Positions 9,390 to 17,246 of a stretch of DNA of 50,885 nucleotides are shown piece after piece. A program made the position numbers and the translations under genes. This DNA is from Bdellovibrio sp. ZAP7 (GTDB taxonomy: Bacteria; Bdellovibrionota; UBA1018; CAIMNF01), in contig CAMCGZ010000017.1 in NCBI GenBank assembly GCA_945874535.1, forward strand, positions 1 through 50,885, given 5' to 3'. Within the stretch, counting starts at the first letter, position 1. Every line of letters begins with the position of its first letter. The notes beneath the pieces were generated by a model. The model was not told where the DNA came from. It ran no database searches and saw nothing but the letters and a program-made list of their open reading frames with translations.

Positions 9390-9423
9390 AATCAGACCGT
9401 CAGGGAGCTGACGATTGCTGATT
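9390..9423. repeat. nested two-tier hairpin downstream of the PhaR-like gene
   Basis: An inner perfect stem CGTCAG/CTGACG (9398-9403, 9408-9413; loop GGAG) lies inside an outer perfect stem AATCAG/CTGATT (9390-9395, 9418-9423). It is seven bases past the stop of the minus-strand regulator gene. It may terminate that transcript, but no T-run follows. Confidence 0.5.
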
Positions 9424-9430
9424 CAGCCGA

Positions 9431-9967
9431 TCACTGATTCATCAAAGGAGCGTTATTGATGTTGGCAGAAGCGTTTGCTGCGTTGGCAGCGGCTTCAGCT
9501 TCGATCGAAGCGAGTTCGCCCTTGAGCTTTTCTGCGATGAAGCCGGAGAAAGAGCCATCGCCGGAGCGGATGATGGTCTTCAGCAGGTTCACAGAAGGCT
9601 GGGTCTTCGCTTTGCGCTCAGATTCATACAGCAGCTGGGTCAGGGTAGCTGCGGTGATGTCGTTCTTGGTCTTGTTGTCGATCACGCGGATTTCTTCGCC
9701 GGCGCGGATCATTTTCGCGATCTCATCGAGAGTCACATAGCTGGACTCATGAGTGTCGTACAGTTTGCGGTTTTGGTAGCGCTTGATTACTTTTGCTTCT
9801 TTCATACTGCCCCCTACCTCTTGAATTCCGAGGTTGTTAGCTGACGTTATTGTTTCCACTTCGATCGGGGATGCCTGCTCCAGAAAAGCCTCAGTTACCC
9901 CTGCTTTTCCACGAAGATCGGTCCTTCCAACGTTGAAGTGGGCCATCGGTATCACGTCTTTTGACAT
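9431..9967 (-). CDS. PhaR-type DNA-binding regulator (PHB_acc_N domain)
   Basis: The middle of this 178-aa protein (IKRYQNRKLYDTHESSYVTL, then DEIAKMIRAGEEIRVIDNKT) is the PHB/PHA accumulation regulator N-terminal domain, which in PhaR binds DNA and polyhydroxybutyrate. The C-terminus is Ala/Asn-rich and low complexity. No PHA synthase or phasin gene lies nearby, and such proteins are used more widely, so the target is unknown. Two starts are supported. The ATG at 9967 has GAGGTG seven bases upstream. The ATG at 9805 has AGGGGG upstream and gives a 124-aa protein that begins just before the domain. The 54-residue extension is not part of the domain. Divergent from the TPR gene. Confidence 0.85.
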   Translation of the reverse strand: MSKDVIPMAHFNVGRTDLRGKAGVTEAFLEQASPIEVETITSANNLGIQEVGGSMKEAKVIKRYQNRKLYDTHESSYVTLDEIAKMIRAGEEIRVIDNKTKNDITAATLTQLLYESERKAKTQPSVNLLKTIIRSGDGSFSGFIAEKLKGELASIEAEAAANAANASANINNAPLMNQ

Positions 9968-10104
9968 GGCGCAACACCTCTTTGCAAGCTTTTAGGTATC
10001 AACAGGGGGCGATAAAGTCAAGCCTCGGCGCCCGGGTGGCGTGGGCCCAGAGGCTTCAGTTTTCAAGGGTTTCTGACGAAAGGAGGATTAAGGGAGGCCT
10101 ACCT

Positions 10105-11862
10105 ATGGAAGGCTACACAGTCAGGATTCCGGAATCACTGAGGAAAATCGAAAACAGCCCTTGGGCTGTCTTGGGGCTCCTCCTCTGTGCTTCTTGTGCC
10201 ACACCCAGCCGTGGGCCTGAACTGACTGGTGATGACGCGCATGGCAATATTCGCTCTATGGCTCAGGCAGATTGGGAGCGGAGCGGTAAAACTGACGGTG
10301 CAGAGTATCACTTTGTGCTCGGGCAGGCCTATTCACAGGATGGCAAGGTCGATCGGGCCATCGAGGAGTACCGTGCGGCACTGATTCATGACCCGGATTC
10401 AGCATTGATTCATTCCAAGCTCGCCGCGGAGTATCTGAAAAAAGGTTCGGTCTCGTTTGCAATCGAGGAGTGTGAGCGGTCGTTGAAGAGCGACCCCCGA
10501 TCGGTGGATGTCCGTTTGATGCTCGGAGGGATTCATGCATTGAATCACGATCTGGATCGGGCTCTGGTCGAGTACGAAAAGGTGCTGAAGATCGATCCTC
10601 TCAATGACGAGGGCGCTGTTTACAAGACCCAGGTGTTGGCCGAGAAGGAGCGTTTTTCAGAAGCGCTTGCCTTCATTCGCGCATTCACCCGCAAGGTTCC
10701 GGATTCTGCCGCTGCTTGGTTTTACGCAGGGAAGCTCGAGCAAGTCGAGGGGCATCCCGAGGCTGCGCTCCGGGCATTCCGGAAGGCACTCGAAATCCGT
10801 CCCGGATTCGGTCAGGCCACGCTGGCCATCGGACTTTTGCTTGAGACACGGGGAGACAACCGGAAAGCGATCGAGGTGTACGAGGCCCAAATCGAAGAAC
10901 GTTTCGACTCCCAGGTCGCTGGACGGCTGGTGACCCTTTACTTGAGATCGAATCTTTCAGAGCCGGCCTTGAAACTGCTTCAATCCATGGTTGCAGTGGA
11001 TCCCGAGGATCTCAATGCCCGCTTGCGTCTGGGTTTGCTTCACATGCAGCGCGAGAGCTGGGCGGAAGCCAAAGCGGTATTGGGTGCTCTGGCGACCCAG
11101 GTTCCTGACTCCGACAAGGTCCACTATTATCTTTCTGCCGTCCATGAGCAGGAAGGACATTTCGAGTTGGCGATCTCACACTTGCTTCGAGTATCCGGAG
11201 ATTCGAAGTTGTTCGAAGACTCGCGACTTCACGCAGCAGGACTCTGGCGCCGCATAGGCAAGCGGGAGCGTGCCCATGAGGTTCTGGCGGAGGGGCTGAA
11301 GAGCTCACCTGAGAATCCCGGGCTTTACGTGGCCCAGGCTTCGATGTTCGAGGACGAGAAACGTTTGTCCGAGGCGGATCGTGCGCTCCAGGCCGGTCTG
11401 AAGCTGTTTCCGGATCACGAAAAAATGCGCTACTTCCGCGGTGCCTTGCTTGAAAAACAAGGCAAGATGGACGAGGCGGTGGTCGAGATGCAAAAACTGT
11501 TGAAGGTGAATGCTGACCATGCTGACGCCCTCAATTTCGTGGCCTACACCTGGACGACCCAGGGCGTGAGGCTGAAGGATGCGGAAGAGATGCTCAGGCG
11601 TGCCATCCGGCTGAAGCCTGATAATCCTTACATTCTCGACAGTCTCGGATGGAACCAGTTCATCCTTGGAAAGTCGAAGGACGCCTTGATCTACCTGGAG
11701 AAGGCAGCCCGGCTGAAAGGCGACGAAGAGACCATCCTCGAGCATTTGGTCGAGGTGTATTCGCGGAACCAGATGCCGGAAAGGGCCCGCGCTCTGAAGG
11801 CCAAGATCGCCGATCTCCAGTTGCGCACCACTCGGAGTCCCGCTTCGGTTGAAGAAAAGTGA
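10105..11862 (+). CDS. TPR-repeat lipoprotein
   Basis: A 585-aa protein made almost entirely of tetratricopeptide repeats (for example YHFVLGQAYSQDGKVDRAIE and the clear repeats around YLKKGSVSFAIEECERSL). At least a dozen can be read from residue about 65 to the end. The N-terminus has a hydrophobic stretch and a lipobox LCASC, so it should be lipid-anchored, although the n-region is unusually long (about 20 residues). The start is placed at ATG 10105 because GGGAGG lies seven to eight bases upstream; earlier in-frame sequence overlaps the divergent regulator. TPR proteins are scaffolds. In Pseudomonas a TPR gene sits directly before lolB, as here. Confidence 0.88.
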   Translation: MEGYTVRIPESLRKIENSPWAVLGLLLCASCATPSRGPELTGDDAHGNIRSMAQADWERSGKTDGAEYHFVLGQAYSQDGKVDRAIEEYRAALIHDPDSALIHSKLAAEYLKKGSVSFAIEECERSLKSDPRSVDVRLMLGGIHALNHDLDRALVEYEKVLKIDPLNDEGAVYKTQVLAEKERFSEALAFIRAFTRKVPDSAAAWFYAGKLEQVEGHPEAALRAFRKALEIRPGFGQATLAIGLLLETRGDNRKAIEVYEAQIEERFDSQVAGRLVTLYLRSNLSEPALKLLQSMVAVDPEDLNARLRLGLLHMQRESWAEAKAVLGALATQVPDSDKVHYYLSAVHEQEGHFELAISHLLRVSGDSKLFEDSRLHAAGLWRRIGKRERAHEVLAEGLKSSPENPGLYVAQASMFEDEKRLSEADRALQAGLKLFPDHEKMRYFRGALLEKQGKMDEAVVEMQKLLKVNADHADALNFVAYTWTTQGVRLKDAEEMLRRAIRLKPDNPYILDSLGWNQFILGKSKDALIYLEKAARLKGDEETILEHLVEVYSRNQMPERARALKAKIADLQLRTTRSPASVEEK

Positions 11863-11865
11863 TCT

Positions 11866-11885
11866 TTCCTGCACACTTGCAGGAA
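11866..11885 (+). promoter_or_regulatory. hairpin covering the ribosome-binding site of the LolB-like gene
   Basis: TTCCTGC (11866-11872) and GCAGGAA (11879-11885) are exact reverse complements around a 6-base loop. The right arm contains the AGGA Shine-Dalgarno, and the stem ends one base before the ATG at 11887. It is therefore predicted to mask translation start unless opened, for example by ribosomes leaving the TPR gene, whose stop is at 11862. Confidence 0.5.
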
Positions 11886-11886
11886 C

Positions 11887-12579
11887 ATGTCTCACCGGTC
11901 CCTTCTCGGATTTCTGTTCCCGGCGCTCCTGTTGACGGGAGCTTGCGCCGGCACGCCCCAGGTGTCCTTGGATCGTGTCAGTGAGGATCAGGCCAAGGCC
12001 TGGCTCCGACAATACTGCGCCAAGGGGGGGCAGGTCCTCACCGGCGATCTCGTAATGAAGTCGGATTCGGCGGATTTCAAAGGGCAGTTCCCCGCACAAG
12101 TCCGTTTTGAGCGCGACGGGAACTTTGTATTGGAAGTGACTCATTTGCTTGGGGGTACGGTGATGAGGCTTTCGAGTGATTCGAAGACCTTCGCTCTCGA
12201 ATTCCCTTCCAAGCCGGCCCGGAACCGGAGTGGGTTGACCCATTACCTGGGGCTCGAGATTCCGATCCTCGCGCAGCTGTTGCAGGGCGATCTACCCTGT
12301 CCCGATGAGGCCCGGAAGGGGCGCTTCCGTGTGTCGGGCCATGTCATCGAAGTGGCTTCTGGGGAGTGGACCTGGACCTTCATGAAAGCAGAGCCTCCGG
12401 GAGAAGTTCCCGTCCGGGTGATTCTGGCGCCACGCGTTCAAATGCCTGGAGCCGGAAAAGTCGAGCTCGAGGTGGTTTCCTGGAACCAGGAACAACATTT
12501 TGCCGAAAAAGTCATCCTTCGGGGCCCTGAAGGGCTGCTCAAGTGGATTTGGAAAAACCGTCGATCAGGGGTAGAGTGA
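11887..12579 (+). CDS. LolB-like outer-membrane lipoprotein
   Basis: A 230-aa lipoprotein: signal [16 protein letters not shown], lipobox LTGAC, then a small all-beta-looking domain. Its pattern ([42 protein letters not shown]) resembles the LolB/DUF4292-type half-barrel that binds lipoproteins at the outer membrane. The assignment rests on fold-like pattern and on synteny (TPR gene immediately upstream, as for lolB in Pseudomonas). Direct similarity is too low to be sure. The ribosome-binding site lies inside a perfect hairpin. oppD follows after eight bases, so transcription probably continues. Confidence 0.6.
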   Translation: MSHRSLLGFLFPALLLTGACAGTPQVSLDRVSEDQAKAWLRQYCAKGGQVLTGDLVMKSDSADFKGQFPAQVRFERDGNFVLEVTHLLGGTVMRLSSDSKTFALEFPSKPARNRSGLTHYLGLEIPILAQLLQGDLPCPDEARKGRFRVSGHVIEVASGEWTWTFMKAEPPGEVPVRVILAPRVQMPGAGKVELEVVSWNQEQHFAEKVILRGPEGLLKWIWKNRRSGVE

Positions 12580-12587
12580 GGGTTCAC

Positions 12588-13589
12588 ATGAGTGACCAAA
12601 AGATTCTCGAAGTCAGGAACCTCCAGACCTCGTTCACTACCGAACGCGGAGTGCTCAAAGCCGTGGACGACGTGAGCTTCGACTTGTATGCCGGGAAGAC
12701 CCTCGGTGTCGTCGGGGAGTCCGGATGCGGAAAGTCGGTGACCTCGCTTTCCATCATGAGGCTCATCCCGAATCCGCCCGGGAAGATCACCGGAGGTCAG
12801 ATTCTTTACAAAGGACGTGATCTGCTTCAGCTCGGCGCGGAAGAGATGCGGAAAATCCGCGGTAACGAGATCTCGATGATCTTCCAGGAACCGATGACCT
12901 CATTGAATCCCGTCTTCACCATCGGGAACCAGCTGATGGAAGCGATCCTCCTTCACCAGGATCTTTCCAAGTCCGAAGCCTTGAACAAAGCGGTCGAAAT
13001 GCTCCGTCTGGTGGGAATTCCCGCTCCCGAAAAACGGGTCCGCGATTATCCCCATCAACTCTCGGGAGGCATGCGCCAACGGGTGATGATTGCCATGGCC
13101 CTTTCTTGCAATCCTAAGATCCTCATCGCCGACGAGCCGACGACTGCACTCGATGTGACCATCCAGGCCCAGATTCTCGACTTGCTTCGGGATCTCCAGC
13201 AAAAGACCGGCCTCGGGCTCCTGTTGATCACGCACGACCTCGGTGTGGTGGCCGAGATGGCCCACGATGTAGTCGTGATGTATGCCGGACGGGTGGTCGA
13301 GCGCGCCCCGGTGAACGAAATTTTCAAATCTCCGAAACACCCCTATACCCGCGGACTTCTGAACAGCATTCCCGTATTGAGCCGTGATCCCACAGGCAAG
13401 GTGAAGAAGAGCCGTCTCGAGCCGATTCCCGGTATCGTTCCCAGTCTCTTCGATCTGCCCGTCGGTTGCCGGTTCCAGGAGCGTTGCTCCCTGGTGGCGG
13501 ATGATTGCCGCACATCCGAGCCGGTGCTTCGTGAGTTGTCCGGAATCCGTTCGGTCCGATGTGTGAAAGCCGAGGAGGGAGGCGCATGA
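12588..13589 (+). CDS. oppD: oligopeptide ABC transporter ATP-binding protein OppD
   Basis: A 333-aa ABC ATPase of the dipeptide/oligopeptide importer family. Walker A is GESGCGKS, the Q-loop is in [12 protein letters not shown], the signature is LSGGMRQRV, Walker B is [12 protein letters not shown] and the H-loop is LLITHDLG. The C-terminal oligopeptide extension has [12 protein letters not shown] and the cysteine-containing GCRFQERC block. It couples ATP hydrolysis to peptide import with OppF and two permeases. ATG 12588 follows GAGGG at good spacing; the previous stop is eight bases upstream. It overlaps oppF by four bases. No OppB/OppC genes occur in the window. Confidence 0.95.
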   Translation: MSDQKILEVRNLQTSFTTERGVLKAVDDVSFDLYAGKTLGVVGESGCGKSVTSLSIMRLIPNPPGKITGGQILYKGRDLLQLGAEEMRKIRGNEISMIFQEPMTSLNPVFTIGNQLMEAILLHQDLSKSEALNKAVEMLRLVGIPAPEKRVRDYPHQLSGGMRQRVMIAMALSCNPKILIADEPTTALDVTIQAQILDLLRDLQQKTGLGLLLITHDLGVVAEMAHDVVVMYAGRVVERAPVNEIFKSPKHPYTRGLLNSIPVLSRDPTGKVKKSRLEPIPGIVPSLFDLPVGCRFQERCSLVADDCRTSEPVLRELSGIRSVRCVKAEEGGA

Positions 13590-14599
13590 GTCACGATTCA
13601 TCCTCGAGTGAAATCCTGTTGTCGGTCCGGAATCTCGTAAAGCGGTTTCCCGTCAAGGGCGGAATTCTCGGACGGGAAGTGGCCTCGGTGAAAGCCGTTC
13701 AGGACATTTCTTTCGATATCCGCCGCGGCGAGACTCTCGGTCTGGTGGGAGAGTCCGGTTGTGGAAAGTCCACGCTCGGGCGTTGCATCCTCCGGCTCAT
13801 CGAGCCGACCTCGGGCGAGATCTATTTCAAAGGACAGGACATCACCCAGCTCGATTCCGGCGAGATGCGCAAGCTCCGCCGCAACATGCAGATTGTTTTT
13901 CAAGATCCCTACGCATCCCTGAATCCTAGAATGACCATCGAGGAGATTCTGGGAGAGCCCCTGATCATCCACGGACTCTCCGACAGCAAAGAAGACCGTC
14001 GCAAGCAGATTTACGAGCTGCTCGATCTGGTCGGGCTCCGTCGCGAGTCGATCTCGCGATACCCTCACGAGTTCTCGGGCGGGCAGCGCCAGCGGATCTG
14101 CATCGCGCGGGCCTTGTCGGTGAAGCCCGAATTCCTGGTATGCGATGAGCCGGTTTCCGCGCTGGATGTGTCGATTCAGGCGCAGATCGTGAACCTGATG
14201 CAGGATCTCCAGAAAGAGCTCAAGCTCACCTACCTCTTCATCGCGCATGACCTGAAAGTGGTGGAGCACATTTCCAATCGGGTGGCCGTCATGTATCTCG
14301 GAAAGATCGCTGAGATCGCCGAGTCCGAGCAGCTTTACTCGAATCCGAGGCATCCTTATACCCGGGCCTTGTTGTCTGCCATTCCGATCCCGGATCCGAC
14401 CCACAAGAACGAGCGCATCATTCTTCAGGGAGATGTTCCCTCACCGCTCAATCCGCCCGAAGGGTGTTACTTCAATCCTCGTTGCCCATCGGTGCAGGAC
14501 CGTTGCCGCTCCGAACGACCGGTGCTTGAAGGAGTCGACCCCAGCGATCCGCAGCATCAGGCTGCCTGTCATTTTCCGGCAGGAGGAGATCGCTCATGA
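13586..14599 (+). CDS. oppF: oligopeptide ABC transporter ATP-binding protein OppF
   Basis: A 337-aa partner ATPase of OppD. It has the OppF-type N-terminus ([17 protein letters not shown]), Walker [10 protein letters not shown], signature FSGGQRQRI, Walker [14 protein letters not shown] and H-loop LFIAHDLK. The C-terminal block reads [12 protein letters not shown] and [12 protein letters not shown] 13586 overlaps the oppD stop (ATGA) and has GGAGGG upstream. The two ATPases form a heterodimer on the cytoplasmic face of the importer. Translationally coupled to oppD and to phhB. Confidence 0.95.
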   Translation: MSHDSSSSEILLSVRNLVKRFPVKGGILGREVASVKAVQDISFDIRRGETLGLVGESGCGKSTLGRCILRLIEPTSGEIYFKGQDITQLDSGEMRKLRRNMQIVFQDPYASLNPRMTIEEILGEPLIIHGLSDSKEDRRKQIYELLDLVGLRRESISRYPHEFSGGQRQRICIARALSVKPEFLVCDEPVSALDVSIQAQIVNLMQDLQKELKLTYLFIAHDLKVVEHISNRVAVMYLGKIAEIAESEQLYSNPRHPYTRALLSAIPIPDPTHKNERIILQGDVPSPLNPPEGCYFNPRCPSVQDRCRSERPVLEGVDPSDPQHQAACHFPAGGDRS

Positions 14600-14898
14600 G
14601 CGAGGTGAAGGCTGCCAAGCTGACGGCATCCCAAATCGATCTCGAACTGAAGCGACTTCCGGATTGGAGGCTGAACGCTTCCGGAGAGATCGAGAAAACC
14701 TTCCAACAGAGCGGTTTTCCCCAGTCATTGATGTTCGTGAGCGCGGTGGGGGTTCTGGCAGAAGCCCGGAATCATCACCCGGATATTTTGATCCAGTGGA
14801 ACAAGGTCAGACTCACTCTGTCCACCCACGATGCTTCGGGTCTCACCATGAAGGATTTCGATCTCGCGAAGGAAATCAATGGACTCCCGCCACTCTGA
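14596..14898 (+). CDS. phhB: pterin-4a-carbinolamine dehydratase
   Basis: A 100-aa protein, the normal family length. The signature is complete: E-ARN-HHPD, the aromatic W in [14 protein letters not shown], and a final Asp in [12 protein letters not shown]. The enzyme dehydrates 4a-hydroxytetrahydropterin formed by aromatic amino-acid hydroxylases. No phenylalanine hydroxylase gene is in the window, and in many bacteria this protein has other or unknown roles. It overlaps oppF by four bases (ATGA) and the SDR gene by 20 bases, so it is tightly embedded in the operon. Confidence 0.93.
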   Translation: MSEVKAAKLTASQIDLELKRLPDWRLNASGEIEKTFQQSGFPQSLMFVSAVGVLAEARNHHPDILIQWNKVRLTLSTHDASGLTMKDFDLAKEINGLPPL

Positions 14899-15595
14899 TT
14901 CTACCCGCCCTTGGGTGTTGATCACGGGTGCTTCGTCTGGAATCGGAGAGAGCCTCGCGATGGAGTGGGCCAAGCGCGGAACCCATGCATTGGTTCTCGC
15001 GGCCCGGAATACCGAACGATTGAATCGCATTGCCGAATCTTGTGCGGCATGGACCGAGGCCCGCGTGATGCCACTGGATCTCGGAGATCCGTCTTCAATA
15101 GACCGTTTTGCCGACGGGCTCGCGGCCTCGGGAATCCGGCTTTCCGTAGTGGTCCACAATGCCGGAATTTCCCAACGGTCGCGCGTTCTCGACACCGATC
15201 TTTCCGTGGTCCGGAAGATCATGGAGGTGAACTACTTCGGAACCCCGCTTCGCAGCGCCTACTCGGCTTCGAAGCACGCGCTTCACGGATTTTTCGATTC
15301 CCTGAGGGCTGAGCTCGGCAGCCGGGGGATTTGCGTGATGATGGTCTGTCCAGGATTCATTCGCACCGAGATCTCGATCAACGCGCTGACCGGAGCCGGT
15401 GAGCGCCAGGGGATTATGGACGAGGCCCAGGCCCGGGGTATGGATCCCGCGGTGTTTGCCAGGCACCTCCTCCGCCATCGTGATGCCGCCCGCGAAGAAG
15501 TGTGCATCGGGGGCCGTGAGGTCTTCGGTGTCCTTCTCAAACGGTGGTTTCCAAGGGTGTTTTCAAAGATCATTTCACGCGCCAAGGTCACCTGA
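14879..15595 (+). CDS. short-chain dehydrogenase with internal in-frame deletion
   Basis: A 238-aa SDR. The cofactor motif (VLITGASSGIGESL), the adenine region (MPLDLGDPSS), HNAGIS and the active-site YSASK (Y128, K132) are all present. Intact DHRS7-like members have about 30 residues between MEVNYFGT and PLRSAYSASK, comprising helix E and the strand with the catalytic Ser. Here T122 is followed directly by P123. The position 13 residues before Tyr, where the Ser should be, is Met115. The reading frame is otherwise open. The enzyme is probably inactive or altered, unless this is an assembly error. The start ATG overlaps phhB and has AAGGA upstream. Confidence 0.85.
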   Translation: MDSRHSDSTRPWVLITGASSGIGESLAMEWAKRGTHALVLAARNTERLNRIAESCAAWTEARVMPLDLGDPSSIDRFADGLAASGIRLSVVVHNAGISQRSRVLDTDLSVVRKIMEVNYFGTPLRSAYSASKHALHGFFDSLRAELGSRGICVMMVCPGFIRTEISINALTGAGERQGIMDEAQARGMDPAVFARHLLRHRDAAREEVCIGGREVFGVLLKRWFPRVFSKIISRAKVT

Positions 15596-15614
15596 TTTGT
15601 GCTAAGGTGCGTCC

Positions 15615-17246
15615 ATGCACGACACCCGTTTCACTGTTCCCCATCCGGTCAATGAACCCATTCTCGGTTATCTGAAAGGTTCCCGCGAACGTTCCGAGCT
15701 CAAGACAGAGTTGGCGAGGATCGAATCCGAGGTGGTCGAGATTCCTTGTGTCATCGGCGGACGGGAGATTCGGACCGGGAATGTTTTCGAAGTCAGGATG
15801 CCTCACGATCATCGGCACATCATCGCCCGGGTTCATCTTGCCGGTGCGGACGAGCTCCGGATGGCCATCGATGCCGCGCTGGATGCCAAGCGGGAGTGGG
15901 AGGCGCTCCCATGGTTCGAGAGAGCCAAGATCTTCTTGAAAGCGGCCGATCTTCTCGCCGGGCCTTGGCGCGCCCGATTGAACGGGACGACCATGCATGG
16001 ACAATCCAAGAATGCATTTCAGGCCGAAATCGATGCAGCATGCGAGCTTGCGGACTTTCTCCGTTTCAATGCGTCTTTCTACGAGCGTTTGCTCGGGGAT
16101 CAGCCTGATTCGCCATCCGGACTGCACAATTCGGTCGATTATCGCCCGCTCGAAGGATTCGTATTCGCCGTCACTCCGTTCAACTTCACGGCAATCGCAG
16201 GTAATTTGCCGGCAGCTCCCGCACTCGTGGGGAACACCATCGTGTGGAAGCCCTCCGAGCAGCAGTGTCTCTCCGCTTACCGGACCTTTGAACTTTTCCG
16301 TGAAGCAGGGCTACCTCCCGGTGTGATCAATTTCGTGCCGGCGTCCGGCCCCCTCGCCGGAGAAACAGTTCTCCCTCATCCGGAATTGGCAGGCGTGCAC
16401 TTCACCGGTTCGAGTGGAACCTTCAACCACATCTGGAAAACGGTGGGCATGGGAGTGGAGCGCTATCGCAGTTACCCGCGGATTGTGGGTGAAACCGGTG
16501 GCAAGGATTTCGTGTTCGCCCATCCTTCGGCCGATCCAGCAGTGCTCACGACCGCGCTCATTCGCGGCGCATATGAGTACCAGGGGCAGAAATGCTCGGC
16601 GGCTTCCAGGGCTTACGTTCCGGCTTCGGTTTGGCGCGGAATCGAAAAGGATCTGGTGGAGCAGATCCGAGCCATCCGGATGGGCGATGTCCGTGATTTC
16701 CGGAACCTCGTGAACGCTGTGATCGATGAGCGCTCCTTCAAGAAGATTTCCTCTTATCTCGATCATGTGAAACAGGATCGAAGCTGTACCGTGCTCGCAG
16801 GCGGTACTGCTCTGGGAGAGACGGGGTATTTCATCGAGCCCACGCTGGTCCGGACCACCGACCCGAAGGCCAGGACCATGTGTGAGGAGATCTTCGGGCC
16901 TTTGCTGACACTTTACGTTTATGAGGACGCCCGTCTCGAAGAGACCCTCGAACTCGTCAATGGAACCTCGCCTTATGCTCTCACCGGGGCCCTGATCGCA
17001 CAGGATCGGAATGCTCTGGTGAAAATGGGCGAGACCCTCCGCCATGCCGCTGGCAATCTCTATATCAACGACAAGCCGACCGGTGCGGTGGTGGGACAGC
17101 AACCCTTCGGGGGTGCGCGTCGTTCGGGCACGAATGACAAAGCCGGTAGCGCGATGAATCTCCTCCGTTGGATGAGTGCCCGCACCATCAAAGAAAACTT
17201 TGTTCCACCCCGGCAGGTCTTGTATCCTTACATGGATGAAACCTGA
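15615..17246 (+). CDS. pruA: L-glutamate gamma-semialdehyde (P5C) dehydrogenase
   Basis: A 543-aa aldehyde dehydrogenase of the monofunctional P5CDH type (TIGR01236-like, as in Bacteroidetes and mitochondria). It oxidises glutamate semialdehyde to glutamate with NAD, the second step of proline breakdown. The general-base Glu is in GETGGKDF (E293) and the nucleophile in YQGQKCSAASR (C327). The N-terminal VPHPVNEPILGY and the FVFAVTPFNFTAIAGNLP block are typical. AAGGTG lies five bases before the ATG. No proline dehydrogenase gene is nearby. Its 3' end overlaps the M32 peptidase gene and may contain that gene's promoter. Confidence 0.95.
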   Translation: MHDTRFTVPHPVNEPILGYLKGSRERSELKTELARIESEVVEIPCVIGGREIRTGNVFEVRMPHDHRHIIARVHLAGADELRMAIDAALDAKREWEALPWFERAKIFLKAADLLAGPWRARLNGTTMHGQSKNAFQAEIDAACELADFLRFNASFYERLLGDQPDSPSGLHNSVDYRPLEGFVFAVTPFNFTAIAGNLPAAPALVGNTIVWKPSEQQCLSAYRTFELFREAGLPPGVINFVPASGPLAGETVLPHPELAGVHFTGSSGTFNHIWKTVGMGVERYRSYPRIVGETGGKDFVFAHPSADPAVLTTALIRGAYEYQGQKCSAASRAYVPASVWRGIEKDLVEQIRAIRMGDVRDFRNLVNAVIDERSFKKISSYLDHVKQDRSCTVLAGGTALGETGYFIEPTLVRTTDPKARTMCEEIFGPLLTLYVYEDARLEETLELVNGTSPYALTGALIAQDRNALVKMGETLRHAAGNLYINDKPTGAVVGQQPFGGARRSGTNDKAGSAMNLLRWMSARTIKENFVPPRQVLYPYMDET

